The notes beneath the pieces were generated by a model that was not told the DNA's origin, searched no databases, and saw nothing but the letters and a program-made list of their open reading frames with translations. This document shows positions 11,368 to 26,478 of a DNA stretch of 64,000 nt, in pieces. Positions within the stretch are counted from its first letter, which is position 1; each line of letters begins with the position of its first letter. A program made the position numbers and the translations under genes. The DNA is from Roseicitreum antarcticum (lineage in GTDB: Bacteria; Pseudomonadota; Alphaproteobacteria; Rhodobacterales; Rhodobacteraceae). The DNA is taken from assembly GCF_014681765.1 (NCBI RefSeq), contig NZ_CP061498.1, positions 496,001-560,000 of the forward strand. Reading direction: 5' to 3'.

Positions 11368-11461
11368 GTCGGGCGATCCTTGTCCGGGTTCAGGTTCCCA
11401 AGACCGTACCGGGGTGGTAAGCGGTGTCAACGTTGCGAATCTGTGATCAAGGACCCATCAG

Positions 11462-12481
11462 ATGCCCGCCATGACCGAACCCAAGCTGATTTCCGGAAAT
11501 TCCAACCGCCCCCTTGCCCAGCAGATCGCGCGGCGCATGTCGCTGCATCGCGGAATGTCGGTATCGCTGGTCGATGCCCGTGTCGAACGGTTCAACGATC
11601 AGGAAGTTTTCGTCGAGGTATACGAGAATGTGCGGGGCGAGGACATGTTCATTGTCCAGTCCACGTCGAACCCGGCGAATGACAACCTGATGGAGCTTCT
11701 GATCATCGCGGATGCGTTGAAACGCTCTTCCGCGTCACGCATCACTGCGGTGATCCCGTATTTCGGCTATGCACGTCAGGACCGGCGCACCAAGGCGCGC
11801 ACGCCGATCTCGGCCAAGCTGGTGGCCAATATGATCACCCAGGCGGGGATCGACCGGGTGTTGACGCTGGACCTGCATGCGACGCAAATCCAGGGGTTCT
11901 TCGATATGCCGGTGGATAACCTGTATGCGGCCCCGGTCTTCGCGCTGGATGTGCAGCACCATTTCAAGGGACGGTTGCAAGATGTCACCGTGGTGTCACC
12001 CGATGTGGGCGGCGTGGCGCGGGCGCGCGAACTGGCCAAGCGGATCGGCTGCGCGCTGGCCATCGTGGACAAACGCCGTGAGAAGCCCGGCGAAGTGGCC
12101 GAGATGACGGTGATCGGCGAAGTGACCGGCAAGACCTGCATCATTGTGGATGATATCTGCGACACGGCTGGAACGCTGTGCAAGGCTGCCAGCGTGCTGA
12201 TGGATGCAGGCGCGACCGAGGTGCATTCCTACATCACCCATGGCGTCCTGTCCGCCCCGGCGGTGGAGCGGATTACCAAGTCGGTGATGAAATCGCTGGT
12301 CATCACCGATTCCATCCAACCGACCGAGGCGGTAAAGGCCGCGCCCAATATCCGCGTCGTACCCACCGCGCCGATGTTCGCCCAAGCCATCCTGAACACC
12401 TGGAGCGGGACGAGCGTGTCGTCGCTGTTCGACGTGGACACGCTGACCCCGATCTATGAGGGCCTGTATCACCGGGGCTGA
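11462..12481 (+). CDS. prs: Ribose-phosphate pyrophosphokinase
   Basis: PRPP synthetase transfers pyrophosphate from ATP to ribose 5-phosphate, supplying purine, pyrimidine, His, Trp and NAD synthesis. The 339-residue protein carries FGYARQDRR in the ATP loop near 100, the divalent-cation region [13 protein letters not shown] near 138, and the PRPP-binding stretch [14 protein letters not shown] near 225. An AAGGA site precedes the ATG; a second ATG three codons in ([11 protein letters not shown]) is an equally possible start. A terminator follows. Confidence 0.97.
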   Translation: MPAMTEPKLISGNSNRPLAQQIARRMSLHRGMSVSLVDARVERFNDQEVFVEVYENVRGEDMFIVQSTSNPANDNLMELLIIADALKRSSASRITAVIPYFGYARQDRRTKARTPISAKLVANMITQAGIDRVLTLDLHATQIQGFFDMPVDNLYAAPVFALDVQHHFKGRLQDVTVVSPDVGGVARARELAKRIGCALAIVDKRREKPGEVAEMTVIGEVTGKTCIIVDDICDTAGTLCKAASVLMDAGATEVHSYITHGVLSAPAVERITKSVMKSLVITDSIQPTEAVKAAPNIRVVPTAPMFAQAILNTWSGTSVSSLFDVDTLTPIYEGLYHRG

Positions 12482-12622
12482 GGCGCCTAGGGGGTTGAAG
12501 CCGGGGCAGGGCCTGAGGCTTGCTGGTTTCGCGCCGGGCAGGCGGGGGCGTGTCAGCGTGAGGTGGCTGCCGTTTCGTCCCAGAGATTGACCGTCGATCC
12601 AATTTTCCGTTGATCCAATTGA

Positions 12623-12651
12623 AAAAAGCCCCGGCGTTGCCGGGGCTTTTT
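12623..12651. terminator. Terminator between prs and the ATP synthase operon
   Basis: A 13-bp perfect stem AAAAAGCCCCGGC (12623-12635) with 12639-12651 and a three-base loop, flanked by A and T runs on both sides. Works in both directions for prs and atpC. Confidence 0.95.
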
Positions 12652-12731
12652 GTTGTCATGTCTGGTGCTTTTGGCAAGCGCCGGGACAGGCAGTTGCCCG
12701 TCCCCGGCATGTTGCCCGACCCGCGCGGGTG

Positions 12732-13142
12732 TCAGCGCGTCGCGCCCAGCCCGATACGGTCGCCCATTGCCACCATGTCGGCCACCAGCTTGGCGGCGGC
12801 GTCCACGGCGTCGGCGGGTGCCTCGCTATGCGCGGCGCGGGCCTTGGTCACCATGTCGTCAAACGCTTCCTGCGTCAGATCGCCCGATGCCATGCCCTGT
12901 TCGGCAAGCACGGTCACGCCCTTGGTGCCGATCTCGGCGAAGCCGCCCGTGACGGCATAATCATGCGATCCGTCGGGGCCGACCGTGGTCAGCACGCCGG
13001 GGCGCAGGGTGGTGATGAAGGGAGAATGCCCCGCCATGGCGGTGAAATCACCGTCCGCGCCGGGGATCTGCACCTCGGTCACCTGGGCGGAAACGACTTT
13101 CCGCTCTGGCGACACGAGGTCGAACTGCATTGTATCGGCCAT
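12732..13142 (-). CDS. atpC: ATP synthase F1 subunit epsilon
   Basis: Epsilon is part of the central rotor stalk and can restrain ATP hydrolysis. The 136-residue product has the N-terminal beta sandwich ([17 protein letters not shown], then [18 protein letters not shown]) and a short helical C-terminus. It is the last gene of atpHAGDC, 11 bases after atpD, and ends before the bidirectional terminator. Confidence 0.96.
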   Translation of the reverse strand: MADTMQFDLVSPERKVVSAQVTEVQIPGADGDFTAMAGHSPFITTLRPGVLTTVGPDGSHDYAVTGGFAEIGTKGVTVLAEQGMASGDLTQEAFDDMVTKARAAHSEAPADAVDAAAKLVADMVAMGDRIGLGATR

Positions 13143-13153
13143 CAGATGCCTCC

Positions 13154-15471
<2,318 letters not shown>

Positions 15472-15495
15472 TCAGCGTATCCTCTTGTCCCGCCC

Positions 15496-17034
<1,539 letters not shown>

Positions 17035-17595
17035 TTATCCGACCTCTTTCATGCTGTTCTGGAGGGCCGTGAGCTTCGAACGGACCGACGTGTCGATCAT
17101 TTTCGAGCCCACTTTGACGACAAGACCGCCGATGAGCGCATCATCAACGGTAACCTTGAGTTTAATATCTTTGCCGATACGCGCCTTGAGTGTGCGGGTC
17201 AGCGCGTCGGCCTGTGCGGGTGACAGGTCGATCGCAGAGGTGACTTCGGCAGTCACTTCGCCCTTGGCGTCGGCGATCAGGGCGCGCAGGGCGCTCAGGA
17301 CCAGGGGCAGGGCGAACAGACGGCGTTTTGCCGCCATCAACCCCAGCGTGCCGACAAAGGTGTCAGACAGCCCCATCTTGCGGGCGACAGCGGTTATCGC
17401 GCGGCCCTGATCGTCGCGGCTGTAAACCGGCGAGGCAATCAGGTCACGCAGCTCGGCACTGTCGTCAAGCGTGGCAGTCAGGGCATCGACATCCCGTTCA
17501 AGGGACGGCAAGGCCTTGCCTTCGTTTGCCAATTCAAAAACGGCAGTCGCATAGCGCTTGGCGATGCCAGTTGAGATCGAAGCTGGTTCGGACAC
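17035..17595 (-). CDS. atpH: ATP synthase F1 subunit delta
   Basis: Delta connects the F1 head to the peripheral b stalk. The 186-residue protein is read from a GTG at 17595 ([20 protein letters not shown]), which is preceded by GGAAGGG and matches where the family begins. The open frame upstream is not conserved in character. It is first in atpHAGDC; as in most alphaproteobacteria the F0 genes are not next to it. Confidence 0.95.
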   Translation of the reverse strand: MSEPASISTGIAKRYATAVFELANEGKALPSLERDVDALTATLDDSAELRDLIASPVYSRDDQGRAITAVARKMGLSDTFVGTLGLMAAKRRLFALPLVLSALRALIADAKGEVTAEVTSAIDLSPAQADALTRTLKARIGKDIKLKVTVDDALIGGLVVKVGSKMIDTSVRSKLTALQNSMKEVG

Positions 17596-17917
17596 GTCCA
17601 CCCTTCCGATATCTTGTTTACCATGAACCTCGCGCTGGCTCACAGACAGGGTATGCACAATTGACGCGGCATATGAAATCGGCGCGGGTTTAGCAGAGGC
17701 CCCGCAGCACGGCAACAGTGAAGGTCACTGATTGGTGAGCGATGGGGCTGTTAATTCATTCTTGTAGCACAGGGTCGCACCGATGATGCAAGAAACTGGT
17801 TTTGAACTGTGGCGAGGTGTCGCACCCTGGGGCGTATATAGCGGCTTGGTGCCGGGTGATTCACCCTGTCGGGCTGTTTGAGGGCGCGCGCCCGCCGGTT
17901 GTGGCGTCGGGGCGCGG
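17596..17917. other. Intergenic region upstream of the atp operon
   Basis: This 322-base stretch must contain the leader and promoter of the atp operon, but I find no convincing -35/-10 pair. It also contains the short palindrome GGGTGATTCACCC (17854-17866). No gene is supported here. Confidence 0.5.
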
Positions 17918-19063
17918 TCATTCGTCGATGTTCCGGCTGGTGCCTGCGGGCGGGAACGGGGTGCCGGTCGGCGTTTCGGCGGGGGGCTGGGTTTTCGGCA
18001 GGCGTGCGGCGTCGACGTCAAGGACGCGGCTGGCAGATGCGCCCTTCGGCCATTCGCCCGTTACTTGTGCGCCCGTGACCCGTGCGCCCGCTACTTGTGC
18101 GCCTGTGATGCGTTCCATCTTTGGCTGTGCGCTTTGTGCCCGCGCGGGTTCGGGACAGGGCGGCGGTTCCCAATAGCCCGCATCGGCGCCAGCCAGATGC
18201 CGGTTGTCGCCCCCCCCGGAAGCGCCTGTGCCCGCGTGGCCAAACCCAAGGCCCGCGTGGCCCGAACCCTGCCAGTGATCTGTGGCGCCGGGCGTGAAGG
18301 CCCGCTGTACCGCGCGCCACGCCGGGCGAAACCCCGGCTGGGCCACGCCGTCGAGGATCCGCAGCGGGTGGCGCACGGCGTCGCGCAGCCCGGGGCGGGT
18401 GGGCGCGGGGTATTGCTTCACCGCCTCGATGATGAGCGCGCCGCCCGCGTGATAGGTCGAGATCTGGCGTCCGACCTTTTCCAGCGTGCGCGACGACCGC
18501 ATCCAGAACCCGGTATCCAGCGGCGGAAAGAACAGCGCTGCGGTATGTGTGCCCGGTTCGAACCCGTGGTCCTTCAGCAGCCCCTCGATCTGTCCCAGCG
18601 AATAGGGGCGGCCCACGCCAAAGGGCGTGCCATCGCGGCGCGCCCAAAGCCCGCGCCGGTTCGGCACGATGATCAGCAGGCGCCCGGTCGAGGCGAGGCT
18701 GCGATAGCATTCCTCCATCAGCGCGGCAGGCCGGTCCGAGGTTTCCAGCCCATGCATCACCACAAGCCGATCCAGATGCCCGCTGGCAATGGGCCATTGG
18801 GTTTCCTCGACCAGAACGCTGTGGTTGGGCAGCTCTGGCGGCCAGTGCATCACGCCCTGCGGCGCGGGCATCATCCCGATGACCCGCCGTGCCGTCGGCA
18901 AGAAGGGGCGCAACAGAGGCACGGCAAAACCGAAGCCCGCGACATTCAGCCCGCGCATGTCGGACCAATGCGTCAGCACCTGATCGCGCAGGGCCTTCTG
19001 CGTGGCCCGACCCAGCATCGTGCGATAGTAGAAATCCCGTAAATTGGTCACATCAAGATGCAT
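17918..19063 (-). CDS. Class I SAM methyltransferase with repetitive C-terminal tail
   Basis: A 381-residue protein. The first 250 residues form a methyltransferase-type Rossmann domain: VAGFGFAVPLLRPF in the SAM-binding region, RLVVMHGLE, and RLLIIVPNRRGLWAR. The layout resembles the methyltransferase often found beside glyoxalase II genes. The last 130 residues are low complexity, rich in Gly, Ala, Pro and Thr. They include five-residue repeats of the type [TA]GA[QR]V encoded by a 15-bp DNA repeat (18057-18101), so the tail looks like a recent or fast-evolving addition. It is divergent from gloB by about 60 bases. The substrate is unknown. Confidence 0.8.
   Translation of the reverse strand: MHLDVTNLRDFYYRTMLGRATQKALRDQVLTHWSDMRGLNVAGFGFAVPLLRPFLPTARRVIGMMPAPQGVMHWPPELPNHSVLVEETQWPIASGHLDRLVVMHGLETSDRPAALMEECYRSLASTGRLLIIVPNRRGLWARRDGTPFGVGRPYSLGQIEGLLKDHGFEPGTHTAALFFPPLDTGFWMRSSRTLEKVGRQISTYHAGGALIIEAVKQYPAPTRPGLRDAVRHPLRILDGVAQPGFRPAWRAVQRAFTPGATDHWQGSGHAGLGFGHAGTGASGGGDNRHLAGADAGYWEPPPCPEPARAQSAQPKMERITGAQVAGARVTGAQVTGEWPKGASASRVLDVDAARLPKTQPPAETPTGTPFPPAGTSRNIDE
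18057..18101. repeat. 15-bp in-frame tandem repeat in methyltransferase tail
   Basis: Three units of 15 bases (18057, 18072, 18087), pattern CCCGTTACTTGTGCG with changes, plus a degenerate fourth. Being five codons long, it keeps the frame and encodes the [TA]GA[QR]V peptide repeat. Confidence 0.85.
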
Positions 19064-19124
19064 TGATCCTCCGCCGCGCGTGTCGCAAGGTATTCATAAC
19101 ATAGAAAACGGAAAGAAGAACGCC

Positions 19125-19892
19125 ATGTCCCTGACCCTGCTGACGGTGCCCTGCCTTAAGGACAATTATGCCTATCTGATCCACGATCCCGAAACCAAGG
19201 CCACCGCTGTCGTCGATGTGCCCGAGGCCGCGCCGGTGCTGGCGGCGCTGGAAGATGCGGGCTGGCGGCTGAGTGACATCTTGCTGACCCATCACCACCA
19301 CGACCATGTGGGGGGCGTGACCGAGGTGCAGGCTGCCACCGGCGCGCGCGTCATCGGTGCCGCCGCCGATGCCCACCGCCTGCCGCCGCTGTCGCTGGAA
19401 CTGCACCCGGGTGACGCGGTGTCGGTGGGGGCCGAGGCGGGGGTGTGTCTCGATGTCCCGGGCCATACGGTCGGGCATCTGGCGTTTCACTTCCCGCAAA
19501 GCGCGCTGGCGTTCACCGGCGACAGCCTGATGGCGCTGGGATGCGGCCGGCTGTTCGAGGGGACGCCGGCCCAGATGTGGGAAAGCCTGACGCGGCTGAA
19601 CGCCCTGCCGGGCAACACGCGCATCTGTTCGGGGCATGATTATACGGCCGCCAATGCCGCCTTCGCCCTGACCATCGACCCCGACAACACCGCGTTGCAC
19701 GACCGGAGCGCGGGGCTGGACGCGGCCCATGCGGCGGGCACGCCGATGGCGGTGTGTCTGCTGCAACTGGAACGGGACACCAACCCTTTCCTCCGGGCGG
19801 GGAAGACATATATAAAGCGTCTGATGGGTCTAGCCGACGCATCGGATGCCGAGGTTTTCGCCGAAATCCGCGCGCGCAAGGACCGTTTCTGA
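19125..19892 (+). CDS. gloB: Hydroxyacylglutathione hydrolase (glyoxalase II)
   Basis: GloB hydrolyses S-lactoylglutathione to lactate and glutathione, completing methylglyoxal detoxification. The 255-residue protein is a metallo-beta-lactamase fold enzyme with THHHHDHVGG near 55, the downstream metal ligands in DVPGHTVGH and FTGDSLMALGCGRLFEG, SGHDYT, and the glutathione-binding tail ERDTNPFLRAG. It starts at the ATG at 19125 after a GAAAGAAG site. Confidence 0.96.
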   Translation: MSLTLLTVPCLKDNYAYLIHDPETKATAVVDVPEAAPVLAALEDAGWRLSDILLTHHHHDHVGGVTEVQAATGARVIGAAADAHRLPPLSLELHPGDAVSVGAEAGVCLDVPGHTVGHLAFHFPQSALAFTGDSLMALGCGRLFEGTPAQMWESLTRLNALPGNTRICSGHDYTAANAAFALTIDPDNTALHDRSAGLDAAHAAGTPMAVCLLQLERDTNPFLRAGKTYIKRLMGLADASDAEVFAEIRARKDRF

Positions 19893-20160
19893 CGGGCTGT
19901 CGGCGGCAGTGGGGCGGGAAGTCAGATGCGCCAAATCCGTGGCGCATTCGACCAAATACCGTGTTGATGCTTCATGTCAGTGTTATTGTGTCCCTGAAAT
20001 CTTAAGCTTTCTGTCAGATTTGCGACATGTCACAGATCTTTGGCAGATTTTTCCAAGAAAAGACTTGAAGCGCGTCCGAGAAAACCGAAGTTTAACACTA
20101 TGAGGCAATCATCCGAACGGGCGTCAGCCCCAGCGGATCCAAAATACAGGAGTGCCGACC

Positions 20161-22479
<2,319 letters not shown>

Positions 22480-22506
22480 GGGGACGCCGTCGGCGAAAGT
22501 AAGAAG

Positions 22507-22538
22507 AAAACGGGGTGCTGCGGCGCCCCGTTTTTTTT
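22507..22538. terminator. Terminator after clpA
   Basis: A 12-bp stem with one G-T wobble, AAAACGGGGTGC (22507-22518), pairs with 22523-22534 around TGCG and is followed by a run of eight Ts (22531-22538). A strong terminator for clpA. Confidence 0.95.
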
Positions 22539-22658
22539 GTGATGCGGATGAAGGAGGTTGCGCCCGAAGGTGTGGCCGGGGGCATTGCAGGGTAAGTGAC
22601 GCGCTGGCCTGCCCGAATATTCCTGCGCAACACCCAAATCTTGGGTGGCCAGAGCGCG

Positions 22659-24515
22659 TCAACGCTCGGTCAGTTTCAACTCGATCCGACGATTCTGGGC
22701 GCGGGCTTCGGGGGTGTTGGCGGGGACCACGGGGCGGTATTCGCCAAAGCCTGTCGCCGCCAGCCGTTCGGGCGGAAAGCCCAGTGTTTCGATCATGTAA
22801 AGCACGACCGACAGGGCGCGGGCCTGGCTGAGTTCCCAATTGTTGGCGAAGGCAGCGCCGGGCGACAGCGGCAGGTCATCCGTGTGCCCGTCCACCCGCA
22901 AGATCCAGTCGATTTCGGGCGGAATGGCGCCAGAGATGTCGCGCAGGATCGCCACCACATTGGCAATCTGTTCGCGCCCGCCGGGGGCGAGGTCGGCCGA
23001 GGCCAGCTCGAACAGCACTTCGGAGGAAAACACGAAACGGTCGCCGACAATCTGCACCCCCTCGCGCCCGTCCAGGACCTGACGCAGCAGGCCGAAGAAT
23101 TCAGAGCGGTAGCGCTCCAACTGCTGGGCTTCTTCTTCCAGTCGGCGGCGTTCGGCGGCCTCCAATTCGGCGCGGCGGCGTTCTTCGGCGGCGACACGGG
23201 CGAGGGCGGCGTTCAGATCGCTGCCCAGCGTTTCGATCTGCGTCTGGGCGGCGGCTTCACTGGACCGCGAGGCGCCCAGAAGGTCTTGCAGGCTGCCAAC
23301 CTGCGCGCGCAATTCCGCAACCTGCTGGTTCAGAAGGGCAAGGCGGCGTTGGTCTTCAACGGTGGTTTCTTCGGCCTCGGCCAGTTGCGCGCGCGCGGTT
23401 GCCAGTAGGGCGGCGCGCCGTTCGGCCTCGGTCAGGGCGTCCGTTGCCTCGGCCTGGGCGGTGTTGCGCGATGCCTGGGCGGCGGCGAGCAAGGTCAGGG
23501 TGTCTTCGGCCCGCTGCCGTTCCGCTTCCAACGACAGTGTCATCGCCGTCAGCTCATCATCGGCATTCGCCAGCCGTTCGCGCAGGGCCTCGGCGGCGGC
23601 CAGTTCGGCCAGCCGCGCGGTTTCAGCTTCGGTCAACGCCTGCGCGGTGTCATCGAGGCGTGCGCGCAGCGCCTCGGCGGCGGCGGCTTCGGCCAGACGT
23701 GCGGCTTCGGCCTCGCTGAGGTCGGACTGCAATTGGGCCACCCGGGCCTGGGCTTCCCCGGCGGTTGCCTGCAATTCGGCTGCGCGGGCGTCGGCTTGCC
23801 CGGCCTCGGTCTGCGCTGCGGTCAGTTGGCCCTCGATCGCTTGCAGTCGGGCCAGGGCTGCGGCCAGCGAGGTGTCGAGGTCTTGGCTGCGGCTTTGCAT
23901 TTCGGCCAGCGCGGCCTCGACCGCTTCGCGCTGTGCGGCGGCGAGGCGCGCGGCCTCGACCTGTTCGTCGATCTCATCGCGGGCGCGGGCCAGTGCCAGC
24001 TGCAGCGCGTCCTGTTCTGACAGCAATACCTCGCGCGCGGCCTCGACTTCGGCCAGTTCGGCGCTGAGGGCGCTGCCCTCGGCCCGGGCAGTGTCGCGTT
24101 CGGACATCAAAAGCGCGACCTGCGATTCAAACGCGGTGATTGCCGCCTGTGCCTCGGTCAATTCAAAGGTGCGTGCGGTCAAATCGGCGTTGAGCGCGCT
24201 GATCCGGCTGGCTTGCGCCGCAAGCGTGCCCTGCGCCTGGGTCAGGTCGCTGTTGAGGGTGGCGACTGTGCTTTCCAGTGTTGCCACACGGCTGCGCGAA
24301 ATGCCCAAGGCGTCGGTCAGGTTGGACACCTGCGCGGCCAGCCCGTCCAGTTCCAGATCCTGCGTGGTGATGGTTTCGCGCAGCACCGATTGCACGATCA
24401 TGAAGATCGACAGCACGAACATCAGCACCAGGAGAAGGGCGGTCATCGCATCGACAAAACCCGGCCAGATCCCGGTCGCCATGCGTTGCGCCGATCTGCC
24501 GCGCGACAATGCCAT
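22659..24515 (-). CDS. MotB/OmpA-like peptidoglycan-binding protein with long coiled coil
   Basis: A 618-residue inner-membrane protein. One N-terminal membrane helix, FVDAMTALLLVLMFVLSIFM (20-39), carries Asp22 at the position equivalent to the proton-carrying Asp of MotB. Then comes a very long Ala/Glu/Gln/Arg-rich coiled coil (about 55-485), which is periplasmic if topology follows MotB. Last is an OmpA-like peptidoglycan-binding domain (about 490-618) with VDGHTDDLPL and LAATGFGEYRPV. The start at 24515 lies one base from the stop of the ExbB/MotA-like partner, so the two are coupled. This is probably a proton-driven stator of unknown purpose; flagellar use is unlikely since it is far from that cluster. 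Confidence 0.85.
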   Translation of the reverse strand: MALSRGRSAQRMATGIWPGFVDAMTALLLVLMFVLSIFMIVQSVLRETITTQDLELDGLAAQVSNLTDALGISRSRVATLESTVATLNSDLTQAQGTLAAQASRISALNADLTARTFELTEAQAAITAFESQVALLMSERDTARAEGSALSAELAEVEAAREVLLSEQDALQLALARARDEIDEQVEAARLAAAQREAVEAALAEMQSRSQDLDTSLAAALARLQAIEGQLTAAQTEAGQADARAAELQATAGEAQARVAQLQSDLSEAEAARLAEAAAAEALRARLDDTAQALTEAETARLAELAAAEALRERLANADDELTAMTLSLEAERQRAEDTLTLLAAAQASRNTAQAEATDALTEAERRAALLATARAQLAEAEETTVEDQRRLALLNQQVAELRAQVGSLQDLLGASRSSEAAAQTQIETLGSDLNAALARVAAEERRRAELEAAERRRLEEEAQQLERYRSEFFGLLRQVLDGREGVQIVGDRFVFSSEVLFELASADLAPGGREQIANVVAILRDISGAIPPEIDWILRVDGHTDDLPLSPGAAFANNWELSQARALSVVLYMIETLGFPPERLAATGFGEYRPVVPANTPEARAQNRRIELKLTER

Positions 24516-24516
24516 G

Positions 24517-25722
24517 TCAGGGCTTGCCGGCCGGGCGCGGGGCGGGGGCGCTGCCACGGCCCAGTTGGCGCACGGCGCTGGTCAGGGTGGCGATATCGGC
24601 GCGCAGATCCGCAGTGCTTTCCTGACGACCTGCCGATACCTCTTCCAGCACGCGCAGAAGTTGCACGTCGATGGAGCGCAGGCGCATGCGGGTTTCAGCC
24701 TCGACATGCGGGCCGGTGTCATCGGCGCCGTTTTGCATCAAGGCAATGATCTGTTCTTGCCCTTGCGCGATGCGTTCCAGCGCGCGGGTCAGGTCTGACC
24801 CGCCGCCGGGCTGCCCGCCCATATGCGTGATTGCCCCGGCCAGTTGTGCCAATGCAGCGTCATGTTCGGCGCGTCCGGCCTCGGTCGCGGCGAGAACGTC
24901 GCGCATGCCGTCCATCTGTTCGGCCATGGCATCAAGCACCGCGACCAGCCCGCCCATATCGGCCGTGCCGCCGCTTTCGCCATCCGTCGCGGTCGTGCCG
25001 AGCCGGGTGATGGAGGACAGCCATTCCTCCAACTCACGGTAGAAACGGTTCTGGCCATGGCTGGCAAACAGCTCCAGCAGGCCCACGACCAGCGAGCCCG
25101 CAAGCCCCAGCAGCGACGAGGAAAAGGCCGTGCCCATGCCGCCCAGTTGCGATTCCAGCCCGGACATCAGCCGGTCGAACGCTACAAGGCCGCTTTCATT
25201 TTCGGATGGGGCAAGCGAGCGGATGGTTTCCACCACTGCGGGCACCGTGGTGGCAAGCCCGTAGAACGTCCCCAGAAGGCCAAGGAAAATCAGCAGGTTG
25301 ACCAGGTAGCGCGTGATGTCGCGCTGTTCATCAATCCGTGTTGCGACCGAATCGAGGATCGAGCCCGCCGAGGAGGCGTTTATGTGGCTGCCGCGGCCGC
25401 GCGATCGCAGAAGTGCCGCCAACGGCGCCAGCAGCCGGGGGGCGACGGTCATCTGATGCCCCGAACGCTCGGCCGCGAAACCTTCGATCCAGACCACCGA
25501 ACTGCTGAGCTGGATGACCTGCCAGAAGGTGGCCAGCACGCCAATGACAAACACGAGGAAGATGAAGCCGTTCAGCCAGACATTGGCCAGAAACACGCTG
25601 GAAACGCGCGGATAGGCGAAATATGTTCCAACGCTCACCAAAACGAGAACGATCAGCATCAAGACGATCTGACGAACGGGTTGTGTGAACTGTGGCGATG
25701 CCTGATGTCGGGATCTGGCCAT
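24517..25722 (-). CDS. MotA/TolQ/ExbB-type proton channel protein
   Basis: A 401-residue membrane protein with four predicted helices: about 18-38, 48-72, 138-162 and 197-220. The last two contain LLGTFYGLATTVPAV and FSSSLLGLAGSLVVGLLEL, the conserved pore helices of the MotA/TolQ/ExbB family. The C-terminal third is a hydrophilic helical tail. It is upstream of and coupled to the MotB/OmpA-like gene, so the pair should form a channel that uses proton flow to move or tension the coiled-coil/OmpA partner. Genome annotations usually call such proteins ExbB, but no TonB or TolA is near. Confidence 0.85.
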   Translation of the reverse strand: MARSRHQASPQFTQPVRQIVLMLIVLVLVSVGTYFAYPRVSSVFLANVWLNGFIFLVFVIGVLATFWQVIQLSSSVVWIEGFAAERSGHQMTVAPRLLAPLAALLRSRGRGSHINASSAGSILDSVATRIDEQRDITRYLVNLLIFLGLLGTFYGLATTVPAVVETIRSLAPSENESGLVAFDRLMSGLESQLGGMGTAFSSSLLGLAGSLVVGLLELFASHGQNRFYRELEEWLSSITRLGTTATDGESGGTADMGGLVAVLDAMAEQMDGMRDVLAATEAGRAEHDAALAQLAGAITHMGGQPGGGSDLTRALERIAQGQEQIIALMQNGADDTGPHVEAETRMRLRSIDVQLLRVLEEVSAGRQESTADLRADIATLTSAVRQLGRGSAPAPRPAGKP

Positions 25723-25837
25723 GGGCGCGCGTCCTGATCCTTTGATTTTTTAAGACGTTATGCGGTTGCAGCACCGCTGCCAACTCACATTTTGCAAAAC
25801 CCATGCGCTACTGCGGCGGATTAGGCACAGTGCGGTG

Positions 25838-26386
25838 TCATATTGTGCGCAGCCGGTCCACCAGCCAGGCCAATTCGGGATCGTGCAAGCCCAGTTCGGC
25901 CAGATGGGCGGCGGTATTGACGAGGTATTCCGCATTCGGCCCGCGCCCGCCGACCGCCTGCGCGATGATGCGTGCCTGTTCCTCCAGGGGCAACCCGCCA
26001 CAATATTGCGCATGGTCGCGGTCGATCACGTAGGTTACGGCCTCGACCGCGCGACCGTCGGCCAGCGTGACGGGCTGTGTCGTCTCCAGATAGGCGGCCG
26101 AGATCAGTTCGCGGGCGCGCAGGTATTCCAGCGTCTCGGGGGCGATACGGCCAGGGATCTCGAACGCCAGCCCTTGGCATCGGGCCTCTGCCTCGCGGTC
26201 CAGGGCCAGCACCAGCCCGGGTTGCGCTACCGTGCCGCGATGGTGGATTGAGCGCATGCAGAACGACCGCCGGTAGCCCTGCAGCGTTGCGATTTGCGCG
26301 TCGCCATAGCTGAAGCCGGGGTTCCAGATCAGCGAGCCATAGCCAAACACCCAGAGCGGGCGGCGATGATCGTCAGGTCGGGGCAT
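25838..26386 (-). CDS. chaC: Gamma-glutamylcyclotransferase, ChaC family
   Basis: ChaC enzymes cleave glutathione to 5-oxoproline and Cys-Gly in the cytoplasm. The 182-residue protein begins with the substrate-binding WVFGYGSLIW (about 12-21) and retains the family blocks CMRSIHHRGT and YVIDRDHAQYCGGL. The length is normal. It is the third minus-strand gene before the ExbB-like gene, but with 115 bases between them it is probably separate. Confidence 0.92.
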   Translation of the reverse strand: MPRPDDHRRPLWVFGYGSLIWNPGFSYGDAQIATLQGYRRSFCMRSIHHRGTVAQPGLVLALDREAEARCQGLAFEIPGRIAPETLEYLRARELISAAYLETTQPVTLADGRAVEAVTYVIDRDHAQYCGGLPLEEQARIIAQAVGGRGPNAEYLVNTAAHLAELGLHDPELAWLVDRLRTI

Positions 26387-26478
26387 GGGACTGGTCCTTT
26401 GTTACCCCCTTGGTGTAGACACTGAAGTGTCTGAACAAAAGGGCTGGCCTGGCAAAATCGGCTGGTGCGGAGGCGTTG

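Noticed and set aside
22659-25722. Zorya antiphage system
   Set aside because: No zorC, zorD or zorE-like genes are adjacent and the neighbours are housekeeping genes; only the motor-like pair is shared, so a defence label is not justified.
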